From Sulfurimonas sp. HSL-1716 (GTDB lineage Bacteria > Campylobacterota > Campylobacteria > Campylobacterales > Sulfurimonadaceae), in the NCBI RefSeq assembly GCF_039645975.1, contig NZ_CP147918.1, positions 1,116,001 through 1,180,000 of the forward strand: 64,000 nucleotides of DNA, in the 5' to 3' direction. Made by a program: the position numbers and the translations under genes. Of the stretch, positions 17,357-27,732 are shown piece by piece (position 1 is the stretch's first letter; the number at the start of each line of letters is the position of its first letter). The notes beneath the pieces are model-generated. The model made no database searches. It saw only the letters and a program-made list of their open reading frames with translations, and was not told where the DNA came from.

Positions 17357-20140
17357 TTATGGGTGCATATACATAAACTGATATCGTATAAAAAACTGCA
17401 ACGTGCTGTCGGTCGAACTGTATGTCGTGTTGGAAAAGCTCGCCCCTATGACCATATGATCCTGATGAAACACTTTTCCTCCGTATCCTACATTCATGGA
17501 GATATTGCCGCTTGTGTTGAGACTGCTGTAATATGAGGAGATAGAGAAATAGGGTCTCCATACCCTTGTATATATCTCACTGTTTTGCATACCGTATCTC
17601 AGTTCCGCTCCGATGTTGTAAAAATCGTTCGGCAAGACCGTTAAGTTTCCGTTTTGAACTTCGTCTATAACACCGTGAGAAGATGCGGTCTCATTGTATG
17701 TCCCGTTATCTACATAGACGCTTACACCGATGTCCGGATAGCCGTTTCTGTACTGTTTGCTTAAAGAAATTCTGGCATAATCCCCGTATCCGATATCGAC
17801 ATCGTCTTGAGATAAGAAACGGTTTCTTTCATACAGCATCTCCAAAGATGTCGAATCCAAGATGCTCCACGTTAAACCCGCACTCAGCATATCTTTTTTC
17901 CCTGCAGCTGAGAGCTGTGCCGTGTCATCTGCGTTCATGTTCTTTTCTAGCATAACATTGGCCTGAAGATCGGTGCTGATGCGTGAATGTGCCGAGATGC
18001 CGTATACGGGATAGCTTTTAAGAAAGGCTTTATAGCCTCCGTGAACCTGTATGTATGATCTGTCAAATCTTTTTCTAAGCGCCGCATCTCCCTCTATCGT
18101 ATCGGCTTTTAGATGATCCAGAGTATCCGTATCCAAAGAGCTGTTGTTAAAATAGCCTGCCGAAGTATAAAGATCCCAGCCTCCGGGAATATAAGTGCGA
18201 TTTCCAAGTTTTACGTATTTTTGCAGCAGCGGTTTTCTGCTGTAGTAAGAGAACTCGGAATCAAACTGGTCGCCTCTTTGTTTTGAGAGCTCTATTTGCT
18301 GTATATAGGCATCCTGATTAAAACCGTTCTTGTCGAGCATATCGTAATTTAACGACTGCGCAAGAGATATCTGCCCGTCGTCTCTTGCGGCGGCAGTGGT
18401 ATCTGTTTGGGTCTGTCTGTTCAAGTCTTCGTCTATGATGTTTTCTATATTCGTATGGTTTTGAAAGAGCACGGCATCGTTGAATCTCATCCACAACTCT
18501 CTGTTTGCGATCTTGTTGTATATCCTATGGCTTTTCTCATTCGCATTGTTTCTTGTCGCCCAATTATACGATATCTCATCGTAATCTTTGGATGTCAAAT
18601 ATCTTTTGGCGAAATGCAGGTCTTTTTCAAATTTGTCCGCATCGATCACAGGCATCGCCGCATTGAGATATGAGACCCAGAATTCGTTTGTAGAGGTTAT
18701 TTCAGGATGCATAGAGGCTCGCATGCTCATATCTTTTAGTATCTCTTTTAATTTTTTGATATATCCGCCTTCGTTGTTTTGGCTTTGATAGATATATGCC
18801 TGTAAAAATTTAAAATCGGTAGTACCGGTAAGGCTTTTGTGAGTGTCTATGACTTTTTTCATATAATAATCGGCATTGTCTACTTCGTTGAATTGATAGT
18901 ATGCAGATGCAAAAGGGATATAAAAAACGGACTCGACATCTCCTTTGTCTTCGATGTTATGGATCATCTCTTTAAGCTCTTTATTCATCTCATGGTCAAG
19001 ATAGAACCAAAATACGTTCAGTTGGACGTCTAGATTGTTTTTGCCTAAAACAAGCGCTTTGTTCAGGGCTTCTTGCGCCAAAAAACGCTTATTGAAATGA
19101 AGATACACGTCGGCTTTGATTATCCAATAATTCGCTTCGTTTTTTATCGCATCGTCCGAATCGTCTATCTTTTTAATCGCAGCTTGAAGTTTTTCGTATT
19201 CGTTCAACCTTATGGCACTGTTGGCAAAACTATAAAAGAGGTATGAGAGCTTATATTTCGAGTATGCATCGCCTGCAGTTTTTGAGCCAAGTGCCGGATT
19301 AACGGTTTCATACACCTGCATTACCCTTACATAATCCGTCAGTCTAGCCTTGTCGCTTTGTATCAAAAAGGCCGAAGCTTCCGTAGCCGTTTTATAATCT
19401 TGCATATACCAGCTGAGATCGCTAAGCAGCTGATAATATCTTGTATTTGCCGGATCAGGAGTCGTTTTTATCAGTAAAAGAGCATTGTACGATGCTTTTA
19501 GATCTTTTTTTAAATAATAGTAATACGACAGCAGGGTGGCATTTTGAACGGTATAGAGTTTCTGCTTTTCTATGATATTTACGATTTTTTGAGCCGAATA
19601 AAGATCTCCCGTATCGAGATAAAGCTGCAATTCCTGCGTAAGCAGAACAGTTTTAGTTTTATCTTTTTTATACTCTTGTGCTAAGATAGTCGCCGCTTTT
19701 TCGGGAGTTCCCAGACTATTTTCCACAAAGATCATCATCTTTATGTTTTTTTCGTTCGGGTCTGTTTTGGCTCTTTGTACGACAAGGTCTTCTATCTGCT
19801 GGTATTGGTACATGCTCAAACCGTAGTCGATGATCTCGTCTCTGAGTTTTGGATTATGGGTTTTTTTATAGAGATCCATTTCGTACTTCACCGCTTCTTG
19901 CGGACGATTCGTCCATTTTGCCGTGTCGATTATCTTTTTGTTCCAAAAGATGGATCTTGGATATTTTTTGTACCCTATAAGGGCGACTTTATACGCGTTT
20001 TCGGTATCTCCTTTATAGAGAAAGGATTGGACCATCAGTTTTAGTTCTTCATCTTTGTATGTCTTGAAGCTATCGATAGCCGTCTCTTTGGAGTATAGTG
20101 CCGAGAAAAATATGATTGTTAACAGTAAAATACGCATCAT
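17357..20140 (-). CDS. pelB: PelB, C-terminal part: TPR scaffold plus outer-membrane barrel
   Basis: A 927-residue protein with its own signal peptide (MMRILLLTIIFFSALYS). About residues 25-600 are helical repeats of TPR type; about residues 640-927 are rich in alternating aromatic strands and look like a beta barrel (KLGNRTYIPGGWDLYTSAGY marks its beginning). In Pseudomonas one PelB of about 1,190 residues combines an N-terminal anchor, TPRs and the export pore. Here those parts are split over this gene and the one before it, joined by an ATGA overlap. It is the last gene of the Pel operon and exports Pel through the outer membrane, by inference with PelC. Confidence 0.82.
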   Translation of the reverse strand: MMRILLLTIIFFSALYSKETAIDSFKTYKDEELKLMVQSFLYKGDTENAYKVALIGYKKYPRSIFWNKKIIDTAKWTNRPQEAVKYEMDLYKKTHNPKLRDEIIDYGLSMYQYQQIEDLVVQRAKTDPNEKNIKMMIFVENSLGTPEKAATILAQEYKKDKTKTVLLTQELQLYLDTGDLYSAQKIVNIIEKQKLYTVQNATLLSYYYYLKKDLKASYNALLLIKTTPDPANTRYYQLLSDLSWYMQDYKTATEASAFLIQSDKARLTDYVRVMQVYETVNPALGSKTAGDAYSKYKLSYLFYSFANSAIRLNEYEKLQAAIKKIDDSDDAIKNEANYWIIKADVYLHFNKRFLAQEALNKALVLGKNNLDVQLNVFWFYLDHEMNKELKEMIHNIEDKGDVESVFYIPFASAYYQFNEVDNADYYMKKVIDTHKSLTGTTDFKFLQAYIYQSQNNEGGYIKKLKEILKDMSMRASMHPEITSTNEFWVSYLNAAMPVIDADKFEKDLHFAKRYLTSKDYDEISYNWATRNNANEKSHRIYNKIANRELWMRFNDAVLFQNHTNIENIIDEDLNRQTQTDTTAAARDDGQISLAQSLNYDMLDKNGFNQDAYIQQIELSKQRGDQFDSEFSYYSRKPLLQKYVKLGNRTYIPGGWDLYTSAGYFNNSSLDTDTLDHLKADTIEGDAALRKRFDRSYIQVHGGYKAFLKSYPVYGISAHSRISTDLQANVMLEKNMNADDTAQLSAAGKKDMLSAGLTWSILDSTSLEMLYERNRFLSQDDVDIGYGDYARISLSKQYRNGYPDIGVSVYVDNGTYNETASSHGVIDEVQNGNLTVLPNDFYNIGAELRYGMQNSEIYTRVWRPYFSISSYYSSLNTSGNISMNVGYGGKVFHQDHMVIGASFSNTTYSSTDSTLQFFIRYQFMYMHP

Positions 20141-21189
20141 CTTCTCTTTTGTGTTAATATTTTTTTAGACAGATCATTGGCTTTTTGCAGATCATTGGCG
20201 GCAAGATAGAGCTTAAGCAAAAACACTCTCACTTCTGCGTCGCCGAGATAACGATTTTCATACCTGTGTCCAAGCGAAACGGCATCTTTCATAAAGTTGC
20301 CGGCCTGCAAAGATTTCAGGGCTTGCAAAAAGTAACTTTTTTTAGCGCTGCTTGCATGGGAGTTTTTATAAAGCTGCATATATGTCTGCGAAGCTTCTTT
20401 ATAGTTTTCCGTCGCAAGGTAGAACTCAGCCAGCTTTTCTCCCCATAGCGATGACCTTTGCGCCTGAACCTTTAAAAACTCTTCTGCATCTTTGAGATTG
20501 TTTTTTTTCATATAGTAGTTGTATTCCGCCAGGATCCAGCTATCACGGTTTTTGATATCTTTGTTCTGCAGTGAATTGAGATTGTAGAGCACCTCAGGTC
20601 CATAATCTAATCTGTCCGCCAGATAATAAGCATCTCGAATAAGTTTAATATCGTCGGGGGTATAGGAAATTTTCTCTTTTAAAAGCCTGTAGGTATACTT
20701 TGGCATCTCAAGAAAAAAAGATTCTTTATAAAACTTATCGAGGGTCTCTTTCGTATAATAGACATTATCGACGATATTTTTGAACAGATCCCGCATATCC
20801 TCTTTGATCCTGCTCTTTTCTTCTGCATTTTTTACGATGTAATAATCCTCTTTGGCGAGTTTATAGCTTAAAAGATTGGCATTTTTCTTTATCTCCGGGT
20901 TCTTGCTGCTGCAAAGAGGCTTTAACAGTCCGTAAGACGCTTTGAGCTTTCCGGATTTATAGTTGTTGTTTGCCACAAGCATGATCAGCGATTCGTTTGA
21001 AGGGTCTTGTCTTAACATGTTTTGTAGGTATATCATGTTGAGATCGTTATTTGAAGTATCTTGAAGTATCTGCTCTTTTAAGAGATTTTTCGGATACAAA
21101 ACAAATAATACAACGCTAAAAGCTATAAAGATAAGAATGATCTCTTTATATGTCGCAACATATACTTTTTCATCATCTGCAAGAAACAT
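20137..21189 (-). CDS. PelB, N-terminal part: membrane-anchored TPR protein
   Basis: A 350-residue protein with one membrane segment at about residues 16-33 (IILIFIAFSVVLFVLYP) and a periplasmic helical-repeat region. A strong ribosome site, AAGGAGG, lies 9 bases before the ATG, and the gene overlaps pelA by 17 bases upstream and the TPR-barrel gene by ATGA downstream. In size and order it corresponds to the N-terminal anchored TPR region of one-chain PelB. The split looks natural, since the downstream gene has its own signal peptide. Assignment rests on architecture and position. Confidence 0.7.
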   Translation of the reverse strand: MFLADDEKVYVATYKEIILIFIAFSVVLFVLYPKNLLKEQILQDTSNNDLNMIYLQNMLRQDPSNESLIMLVANNNYKSGKLKASYGLLKPLCSSKNPEIKKNANLLSYKLAKEDYYIVKNAEEKSRIKEDMRDLFKNIVDNVYYTKETLDKFYKESFFLEMPKYTYRLLKEKISYTPDDIKLIRDAYYLADRLDYGPEVLYNLNSLQNKDIKNRDSWILAEYNYYMKKNNLKDAEEFLKVQAQRSSLWGEKLAEFYLATENYKEASQTYMQLYKNSHASSAKKSYFLQALKSLQAGNFMKDAVSLGHRYENRYLGDAEVRVFLLKLYLAANDLQKANDLSKKILTQKRR

Positions 21190-23920
21190 CTATCGTCGCC
21201 TCCTTCGTATTTTTGTAAGTCAAGTAAACTTCCTCGTTATGTATTTTTCTGCTCGTTTCAACAGGAATGGACGTAATTTTACATTTTTTCGGTACGTTGA
21301 AATGCAGTTTCAAATCCATATATCCTTTAAAGAGGAGCTGACCTTTTTTATTTTTAACCATTTTCGCATTCGCATCTATGAGGTAGGGCAGATCCTGCTT
21401 TTTAGTCGATACGTCCAGCATCTGGGTGTTTGAATCATCTAAATGATAGTATGTATGATCCTCAAAGTGTTTAAATCCTAAAACTCCTTTCGAATTTTTA
21501 AGGTCAGCGGTATACCCCCGCTTTTCAAGTCTTAGGGTATGAAGATGTTTCATTCCCGCAAAAAGCCATTCATTCCCCTCATTGGCGATAGAGGCCGTAT
21601 AATAATCCATCGCTTTTAGGATGTATTGCGAAGTGAAGATAGGAAATACGTCTTGTTTCGTGGCCCAGTCAAAAACATCTTTAAGAGCGTTTAGAGAAGC
21701 TCTTTTTTCGCCTGAAAAGAGATGAAAATAGATATCTATTGGTTTAAAGCGGCGAGGGGAGTTAGTAAGTTTGAACGTCTGTATCGCTTTTTTATATCCC
21801 CAAAACGGACCGTTCCAATTGTTCGTGTAGACATTTTCATTTTGAGCGCCGGTATATATTTGATAGTAATCTCCCCGCTCCAGGCCCAGAGGTGCTATTA
21901 AAGACTGCCAAGGAGCGGAGTTTGATATCGTGGTATCACCGCCGTTAATGTTTAAGAGGCCGTGTCTGTATACATAGTCCAGCACGTCTTCGGGCGGTAT
22001 GCACTCTCCCGTCCAGTAGATGGTTCTTGCCCTAAGATCCGAAGGTTTGTTTTTTGGCATGAGCTGGGTATTTATATAGTTTAAAGAACCGAGGATCTCT
22101 CTGTCGATGGAAAAATCATAGCCGGGTACATTGAGCCTGTATTTTGCTTCAAGATCGCCGTCTTTAATCTTCCCCCAAAAAAACGGATGACTAAAAGTGT
22201 GTGAAGCGCCTTCTATATTTGAAAGAGCATATATTTTCTTTGCTATTTTTACGAGTTTTTGTGATATTTTCGGATACAAACCGTCAGGTTCTACTTCCGC
22301 TCCGATTATAGAGACCGAGATAGGTATTTTGTACTTTGTAAAGATGTTTTCATACAGTGATTCTCCGGAGAACATGGAAGGATTCCATTCGGCTATGTTC
22401 ATGATGCCGTCACCGTCTGCATGGGAAAAAAGGATCCTGTCTCCGTTTTCCGTCGTAGTATCGGGAACGATCAATGGCTTTAGATCCAATGCTTCTGCAA
22501 AGAATTTGAACGGATCTATTACCCAGATATTATCGGTATCGAGTTCAGTCATAAAACCACTTCCAAGGGCATATCCTCCCCATGGCGTGATAGCGGCCGT
22601 TGTAGAGATGTTTCCGTTTGCGTCTTCTACACGCAGCAGAGGTTTCGCGTTCTTTGGACTTACATAGTATTCTATCTCTTTTGGTACCGCCATCTCAAAG
22701 CCCATCATCTTGTCCTGAAACACGATTTTGTTCTTTTGAAGGCTGCGGGTTATATTTTCCGTTACTTTGATCCCCAGAGGGTTTAAAATGTTTTGAGTGA
22801 GCTCTATACCAAAGCTGTCCGCAAAGACGATTTTTATACCGATTTTTTTCAAATCGGCGGCCCATTTTATGAGCTCATCGGGTTTTTTGTAGTATTCCGA
22901 AAGCCATACTATCACCCCTGCGTACCGGCTCATCTCTTGGAGTTTTGGCAATCCCTCTTTGCTGACGTTGCGAAGCTGCTGTATATATCCCATATATTCA
23001 AGCGGCAAAGCGCCGTATTGGTGGGCAGACTGGTTGATTCTGTCATGTTGGCTTTCATCGATCAGAGTCAATATTTCTCTCTTTAAAGCATTTTTTGATG
23101 ATCTTCCGTATATATTCAGGTCCCTGTTCGAGACGTACGGTATAAGACCGTGTGTTTTGATCTTTTGAACAAGCGTATCGGCCTTATCCATCTCGTCAAA
23201 GGGAAGGTAATCGACCGCGATAACGTCAAGACCGTAGCTTTTTACTTTTTTTATCTGTTTGTCCAGCCATTTTCTTTCTGCATCTGAGACCTTTGCATAT
23301 CCGAGATTTTTGTTCTCTATCCCGCGGTAATATGATTCGAACAGCACGGCCTGTATGCTGTTGTGAACTTTATCTATGATATTAAAGCCGCGGTTTATGA
23401 TCAGTTTTGCTTTTGGATATCTTTCGTGAAACTTGTTTATAAAAGATACGAGAGCATTTTCATAGGCTTTGTCTTCTTTTTCTGTTTTGACGGCGAGGCG
23501 ATACGAATCCAGAGTATCGAAGAAGAAGTTTTCAAACCCTCTGGCTGCTTCCGGTTTTATCACCTTGTCAAAGAGAAACTCTTGATAATTGGGATCTTTT
23601 ATATCCATGACCTTTGAGTTCCATGCTTTGTTGTCGGCAAGCATCCAGGATTTCTCTGCCTGCGCATACTCTTTTGCATCTTTATCGATCTCGCCTATGC
23701 TCACATAAGCGTACATCTTGTCTTTATAGACGCTAAAGCCGTGGCTGTAGGTGTTTATGTTGTCCGGCTGGACGATTATATAGTCATGGACACCTACCAT
23801 GGGATATGAAATATTCTCGCCGTAATATAAAACGGCGCTTTTGTCCTGAAGCGACGCATAGGCGAAGTTAAACAGCAAAAACAGAGCTATGATGATTTTA
23901 TTGCAGCATAAATGTTTCAT
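21173..23920 (-). CDS. pelA: PelA, periplasmic Pel hydrolase/deacetylase
   Basis: A 915-residue exported bifunctional enzyme. A signal peptide (MKHLCCNKIIIALFLLFNF) precedes a glycoside-hydrolase barrel (about 40-280; FFDTLDSYRL, VLFESYYRG) of the GH166 type, a central domain, and a polysaccharide deacetylase domain with SHADGDGIMN (about residue 500) and the metal motif HTFSH (about residue 575). In known systems it partly deacetylates and can cut Pel. The start is placed at 23920; an in-frame ATG seven codons earlier would add residues before the signal peptide. It overlaps the end of pelG by 23 bases. Confidence 0.9.
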   Translation of the reverse strand: MKHLCCNKIIIALFLLFNFAYASLQDKSAVLYYGENISYPMVGVHDYIIVQPDNINTYSHGFSVYKDKMYAYVSIGEIDKDAKEYAQAEKSWMLADNKAWNSKVMDIKDPNYQEFLFDKVIKPEAARGFENFFFDTLDSYRLAVKTEKEDKAYENALVSFINKFHERYPKAKLIINRGFNIIDKVHNSIQAVLFESYYRGIENKNLGYAKVSDAERKWLDKQIKKVKSYGLDVIAVDYLPFDEMDKADTLVQKIKTHGLIPYVSNRDLNIYGRSSKNALKREILTLIDESQHDRINQSAHQYGALPLEYMGYIQQLRNVSKEGLPKLQEMSRYAGVIVWLSEYYKKPDELIKWAADLKKIGIKIVFADSFGIELTQNILNPLGIKVTENITRSLQKNKIVFQDKMMGFEMAVPKEIEYYVSPKNAKPLLRVEDANGNISTTAAITPWGGYALGSGFMTELDTDNIWVIDPFKFFAEALDLKPLIVPDTTTENGDRILFSHADGDGIMNIAEWNPSMFSGESLYENIFTKYKIPISVSIIGAEVEPDGLYPKISQKLVKIAKKIYALSNIEGASHTFSHPFFWGKIKDGDLEAKYRLNVPGYDFSIDREILGSLNYINTQLMPKNKPSDLRARTIYWTGECIPPEDVLDYVYRHGLLNINGGDTTISNSAPWQSLIAPLGLERGDYYQIYTGAQNENVYTNNWNGPFWGYKKAIQTFKLTNSPRRFKPIDIYFHLFSGEKRASLNALKDVFDWATKQDVFPIFTSQYILKAMDYYTASIANEGNEWLFAGMKHLHTLRLEKRGYTADLKNSKGVLGFKHFEDHTYYHLDDSNTQMLDVSTKKQDLPYLIDANAKMVKNKKGQLLFKGYMDLKLHFNVPKKCKITSIPVETSRKIHNEEVYLTYKNTKEATIDVSCR

Positions 23921-25271
23921 AATCCAATCCGTCCAATTCATTTCTGATAACGATCAAACTCGCTATAAAGACTATAAGCAAAGACACCGTATATCCGTAT
24001 CCAAACATCGTAGGACCCACATATATGGAAGCCAAAGTTAAAACAGTGTTCAAGACGAAAAATGCGATACTCAGCCACATTGCGATCGCTCTTCTGTCCA
24101 AATAATAAAGTATTGCCAAAATCGACATAAATGCCAACTGCAGCATAGCACCTATGGTCAGAATATAAAGCAACCCTAGATACAGATGCGGAATATTGAG
24201 CATCTTAAACAGGGTGGGAACAGTCAAAAACAAAAAGATATCGATGATCCCCTGAATCATAATGATCTCGTGAATGGCGTGGCGTACGGTTCTTATCATA
24301 TCGTTTTTGTATCTTTGTATGAGCCCGAGCGTACCGCCGTTTCTTACGGCATCGTAATAGAGATCGTATTTTTCCGAAAAGTTGACCTCAAGACGATAGA
24401 AGAACACGGCCATTCCTGGCAGAATAGAAAGATATGCCAAAAAGATAGGTATGTCATAGACTATCGATGCGTGTAGTTTTCCTATGACTTCCGTTCCCGT
24501 TAAAGGGTGATACCAGAAGATAAACTTATCTACCCAAGAACCAAGGTTGTAAGCCAGTCCGGCAATACCCAAAGACCAGTAGAAATTGGGTTTAAAAAAG
24601 AAGTTCACCTTCATAAAGAGTGTCGAATTGTACGATTTAATAATGATGGTCATCAGGATGGTAAACAGGGTGGCATTACCCGTCAAGAAGATAAAAAGAA
24701 GACTTTCGACGTTTTTGCCGTACAGGTATGAAAACACGACAATCAGCGCATAAGAGATAAAATACGCCGATACCACACGTTTATAAAGCTTTATACTCGC
24801 CGCTAGAATACTGGATATCCACACGCCGCAGAGTATTAAAAACGTAGCTATGACACTGATAAGGAAAAACGGACTCTGACCTTTGAACACCCACAAAACT
24901 GCAGGGATAATCAGCGGCAGACCGAGCAGCCATGATATAAATATCGCACCGAAGTACGAAGGAACGATCTCCTCCTCTTTTTTTTCAAAGATAAGATCTG
25001 CTATATATCTTGTAAAAGGCAGCTGAATGATACCCGTTATGATAAGACTCGATGCCAAAGCAATAGCGTAGGTGATTACGATCTGAAACCGCGCGACTTC
25101 GCTGAAGCTTTCAAGATTTACTATGTTTACGAACCCGACCAAAAAGATGGCTATGATAGAGATGACCCAAGGGCCGGCACTCAGTATTGCGGATTCACCG
25201 TATACTTTTACCAAAGATAAAAGACTGTCTTTTTTTAAGATCCTTTTTAATTCAAAACCTATTCCCGCCAT
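23898..25271 (-). CDS. pelG: PelG, inner-membrane polysaccharide transporter
   Basis: A 457-residue, strongly hydrophobic protein with about twelve membrane segments. The N-terminus MAGIGFELKRILKKDSLLSL is characteristic of PelG. It belongs to the MOP flippase superfamily and with PelD, PelE and PelF forms the Pel synthase/translocation complex. It starts one base into the pelF stop region and runs into pelA. Confidence 0.93.
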   Translation of the reverse strand: MAGIGFELKRILKKDSLLSLVKVYGESAILSAGPWVISIIAIFLVGFVNIVNLESFSEVARFQIVITYAIALASSLIITGIIQLPFTRYIADLIFEKKEEEIVPSYFGAIFISWLLGLPLIIPAVLWVFKGQSPFFLISVIATFLILCGVWISSILAASIKLYKRVVSAYFISYALIVVFSYLYGKNVESLLFIFLTGNATLFTILMTIIIKSYNSTLFMKVNFFFKPNFYWSLGIAGLAYNLGSWVDKFIFWYHPLTGTEVIGKLHASIVYDIPIFLAYLSILPGMAVFFYRLEVNFSEKYDLYYDAVRNGGTLGLIQRYKNDMIRTVRHAIHEIIMIQGIIDIFLFLTVPTLFKMLNIPHLYLGLLYILTIGAMLQLAFMSILAILYYLDRRAIAMWLSIAFFVLNTVLTLASIYVGPTMFGYGYTVSLLIVFIASLIVIRNELDGLDYETFMLQ

Positions 25272-26788
25272 TATAAACTCTCTTTTTTATTGATTAGATT
25301 CATGTATATCTCATGATACTCTTTTAAAAATATCTCTTGGCTGTAATATTTTTCGACTCTCCTTAGTGCGATATCACCGGCTTTTTTTCTTGCCTCTTCA
25401 TCCGTTAAAAAGCGGATATAGTGTTTTGCAAGCTCACCGGGATTGGCTATGGATGTTATTGCACCTGCTAAACCCAATTCTCTGTCTTCATCGTTCAATC
25501 CGCCTTCGATGAGATTTTTACAGCTTCCGACATCCGTTGCGACACATGGTATCCCTGCGGCGAACCCTTCTAAAATGACCAAAGGCATACCCTCGCTTAT
25601 GGATGTAAGCGTCAAAAGAGTGGAGTGGGGCAATATCTCTTTGATATTTCTAAAGCCTAAAAATCTCATATTGTTCGTCAAACCCAAAGATTCTATCATA
25701 TGCTCACATTCCGTGAAATACTCCTTATCTTCATCGGTCGGTCCGACTATCCATGCCTCGACATCTGGAATCTGGTTTACGGTGATCCTCATCGCACGTA
25801 TGAAGGTTTTTATATCTTTTATTGAGACGACCCTTCCAATCAGGCTGATAACCGGTTTTTGATCCTTTTGTTTCTCTTTCATGACGGCCTGAATCGCGTC
25901 TACGTCGACACCGTTTGGCAAAACTCTTGTTTTTCGTGCGTCTGCACCCAAAGCTATCTGTATGTTTTGTGCTTCGGGATAAAGAGAGAGAATGATATCC
26001 GCTTTTTCATATGCGAACTCACCGATGATCCTGAAGAATTCGATCCACATCTTTTTGATGTAATTGAACTCTTCTGGCTGTTTTAAAAGAGCCGGTTTTT
26101 TAAAATCGATCCATTCGGCAGAGAGCATGTCTATCTTACGCTCTCTGGTATATATTCCATGTTCTGTCAAAACCAGCCCCGTATCCCGATCGTAAGAGGC
26201 AAGAGCGCCTAAAAAGCCGGCATATCCGGTGGAAGGAGCGTGCAGAATCTTCATATCTGGAAAATGTTTTACGATTTTTGCAAGCGTCCATACGGGTTTG
26301 TGTATATCTCTCAACGTCCAGAAATAATCTATAAAAGAGACATCGGGAGCATTTTTAAAGTAGATCTTGTTTATGAACTCCCATGACTTCTTAGAATATA
26401 AAAAGTCTTCAAAAGTCATATCTTGAAGATAAAAATCGATATTTTTTATCTCCTTTGGAATCTCTATGGATTTGTCTTTAAAAGATGCATAAAGATTCTC
26501 TATCGTCTCAAAAGCTTTTTCGTCACCTTTTATTCTTTTGACCTCTGGAGTGTTCTCTTCAAACAGATAATGGACTTCAAGATGCACGAGATTGTCGGGC
26601 AGCTCATATTTCAACCCGCCGTAATCACTCTCAACAGATCCTAAAAAACATATCCCGAACCTGATATCCTTCATTCCCTCAAGTATCTGTGCGATCCATG
26701 AAGAGACTCCGCCTCCGATATAAGGGTATGTTCCCTCTGCCAAGAGCATTACGTCGACACTGCTGCTTTTGCGGATATATTTTGTCAT
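25271..26788 (-). CDS. pelF: PelF, Pel glycosyltransferase (GT4)
   Basis: A 505-residue cytoplasmic glycosyltransferase of GT-B fold that uses UDP sugars in known systems. The N-terminal VMLLAEGTYPYIGGGVSSW and the GT4 EX7E motif (EGMPLVILEGF, about residue 395) are present, with SLIGRVVSIKDIKTFI between them. The ATG at 26788 is chosen because it overlaps the pelE stop as ATGA and has GGAGAG 7 bases upstream; another ATG five codons earlier has no such site. Confidence 0.93.
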   Translation of the reverse strand: MTKYIRKSSSVDVMLLAEGTYPYIGGGVSSWIAQILEGMKDIRFGICFLGSVESDYGGLKYELPDNLVHLEVHYLFEENTPEVKRIKGDEKAFETIENLYASFKDKSIEIPKEIKNIDFYLQDMTFEDFLYSKKSWEFINKIYFKNAPDVSFIDYFWTLRDIHKPVWTLAKIVKHFPDMKILHAPSTGYAGFLGALASYDRDTGLVLTEHGIYTRERKIDMLSAEWIDFKKPALLKQPEEFNYIKKMWIEFFRIIGEFAYEKADIILSLYPEAQNIQIALGADARKTRVLPNGVDVDAIQAVMKEKQKDQKPVISLIGRVVSIKDIKTFIRAMRITVNQIPDVEAWIVGPTDEDKEYFTECEHMIESLGLTNNMRFLGFRNIKEILPHSTLLTLTSISEGMPLVILEGFAAGIPCVATDVGSCKNLIEGGLNDEDRELGLAGAITSIANPGELAKHYIRFLTDEEARKKAGDIALRRVEKYYSQEIFLKEYHEIYMNLINKKESL

Positions 26789-27729
26789 GACGATACTCTC
26801 CACTGCTCGACTATAGGATAGAGCTTGTTGTTAAGATCCAGATCTTGAGCATTTTTTAAGATGGATTTGACCTTCTCGTAATCACCGGAGATAAAGTTGA
26901 TCTCCGCTAAATACGGCATCACGTAGTTAAGTTTTTCTTCGCTGAACTTCTCTGCTAGCGTAAACTGCAGTTCGGCGTTGACGTAATCTTTCTTAAACAT
27001 ATAAACGCGGCCGAGCAAAACATATAGTTTAGGGTCTTCAAAATAGACTTCCAAAGCTTTATCTATATAGTTCACGACCTCTTTTAGAAGATACTCTACC
27101 AAAGAGTCGTCTGAAAGTTCGTAATATATCATCTCCCAGTATAAAAACGCCAAATCTTTTGCAATAGAAGCTTTTGTCTTTACATCCTCGGACGATTTAA
27201 GCGATTCGAGCAGCCTGTATATCTTCCCGTTTAGCTCTCTTTCCGTTTTGTCGATGATCGCAAAACCGTAGAGTCTTACTTCGTCATCACTGCTGATGAG
27301 GGTGTTTTTGATTATGTGCATATTTCCCTGAGACATATTGTCTGAGAGCGAAGCAAGTGCTTTTATCTTTTTTTCGGTCGGTACGTATCTGTTTAAAAGC
27401 ATATCTTGAACCGAACCTTCACCAAACTCTCTGTGTATGTTGATAAAGTTGTATTCGAACTCTTCAAGATCCAAAAGAGTGGTCTTTTTTATCTTTTGGG
27501 TATAGGTTCCGTTTTTCAAATAGTACGAGATCCACAAAGAGGAGATATAGCCGATGACCGGCATAGAAAAGTTGAACAATAGAAAAAAGACGAAACTTTG
27601 GATCCTTGAACTGGAGAACCTCGATTTGAGATATAACGAGCTTCCGATTGCGATAAGCAGGCTGATTCCCAGATGCCAAAAGAAAAGATAGAGTAAAAGA
27701 TTTACGTCATTTGCTGGTAGAGTCTGCAT
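26785..27729 (-). CDS. pelE: PelE, inner-membrane TPR subunit of the Pel synthase
   Basis: A 314-residue protein with two membrane segments at the N-terminus (about 11-30 and 44-68) and a cytoplasmic helical-repeat region (ALEVYFEDPKLYVLLGRVYM is a clear TPR). This matches PelE, which scaffolds the synthase complex. It follows pelD by 3 bases and precedes pelF with an ATGA overlap. Confidence 0.85.
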   Translation of the reverse strand: MQTLPANDVNLLLYLFFWHLGISLLIAIGSSLYLKSRFSSSRIQSFVFFLLFNFSMPVIGYISSLWISYYLKNGTYTQKIKKTTLLDLEEFEYNFINIHREFGEGSVQDMLLNRYVPTEKKIKALASLSDNMSQGNMHIIKNTLISSDDEVRLYGFAIIDKTERELNGKIYRLLESLKSSEDVKTKASIAKDLAFLYWEMIYYELSDDSLVEYLLKEVVNYIDKALEVYFEDPKLYVLLGRVYMFKKDYVNAELQFTLAEKFSEEKLNYVMPYLAEINFISGDYEKVKSILKNAQDLDLNNKLYPIVEQWRVSS

Positions 27730-27732
27730 GAT

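Noticed and set aside
20130-20145. Frameshift as the cause of the split PelB
   Set aside because: The downstream gene has its own signal peptide and ATGA-coupled start, so the split appears natural.
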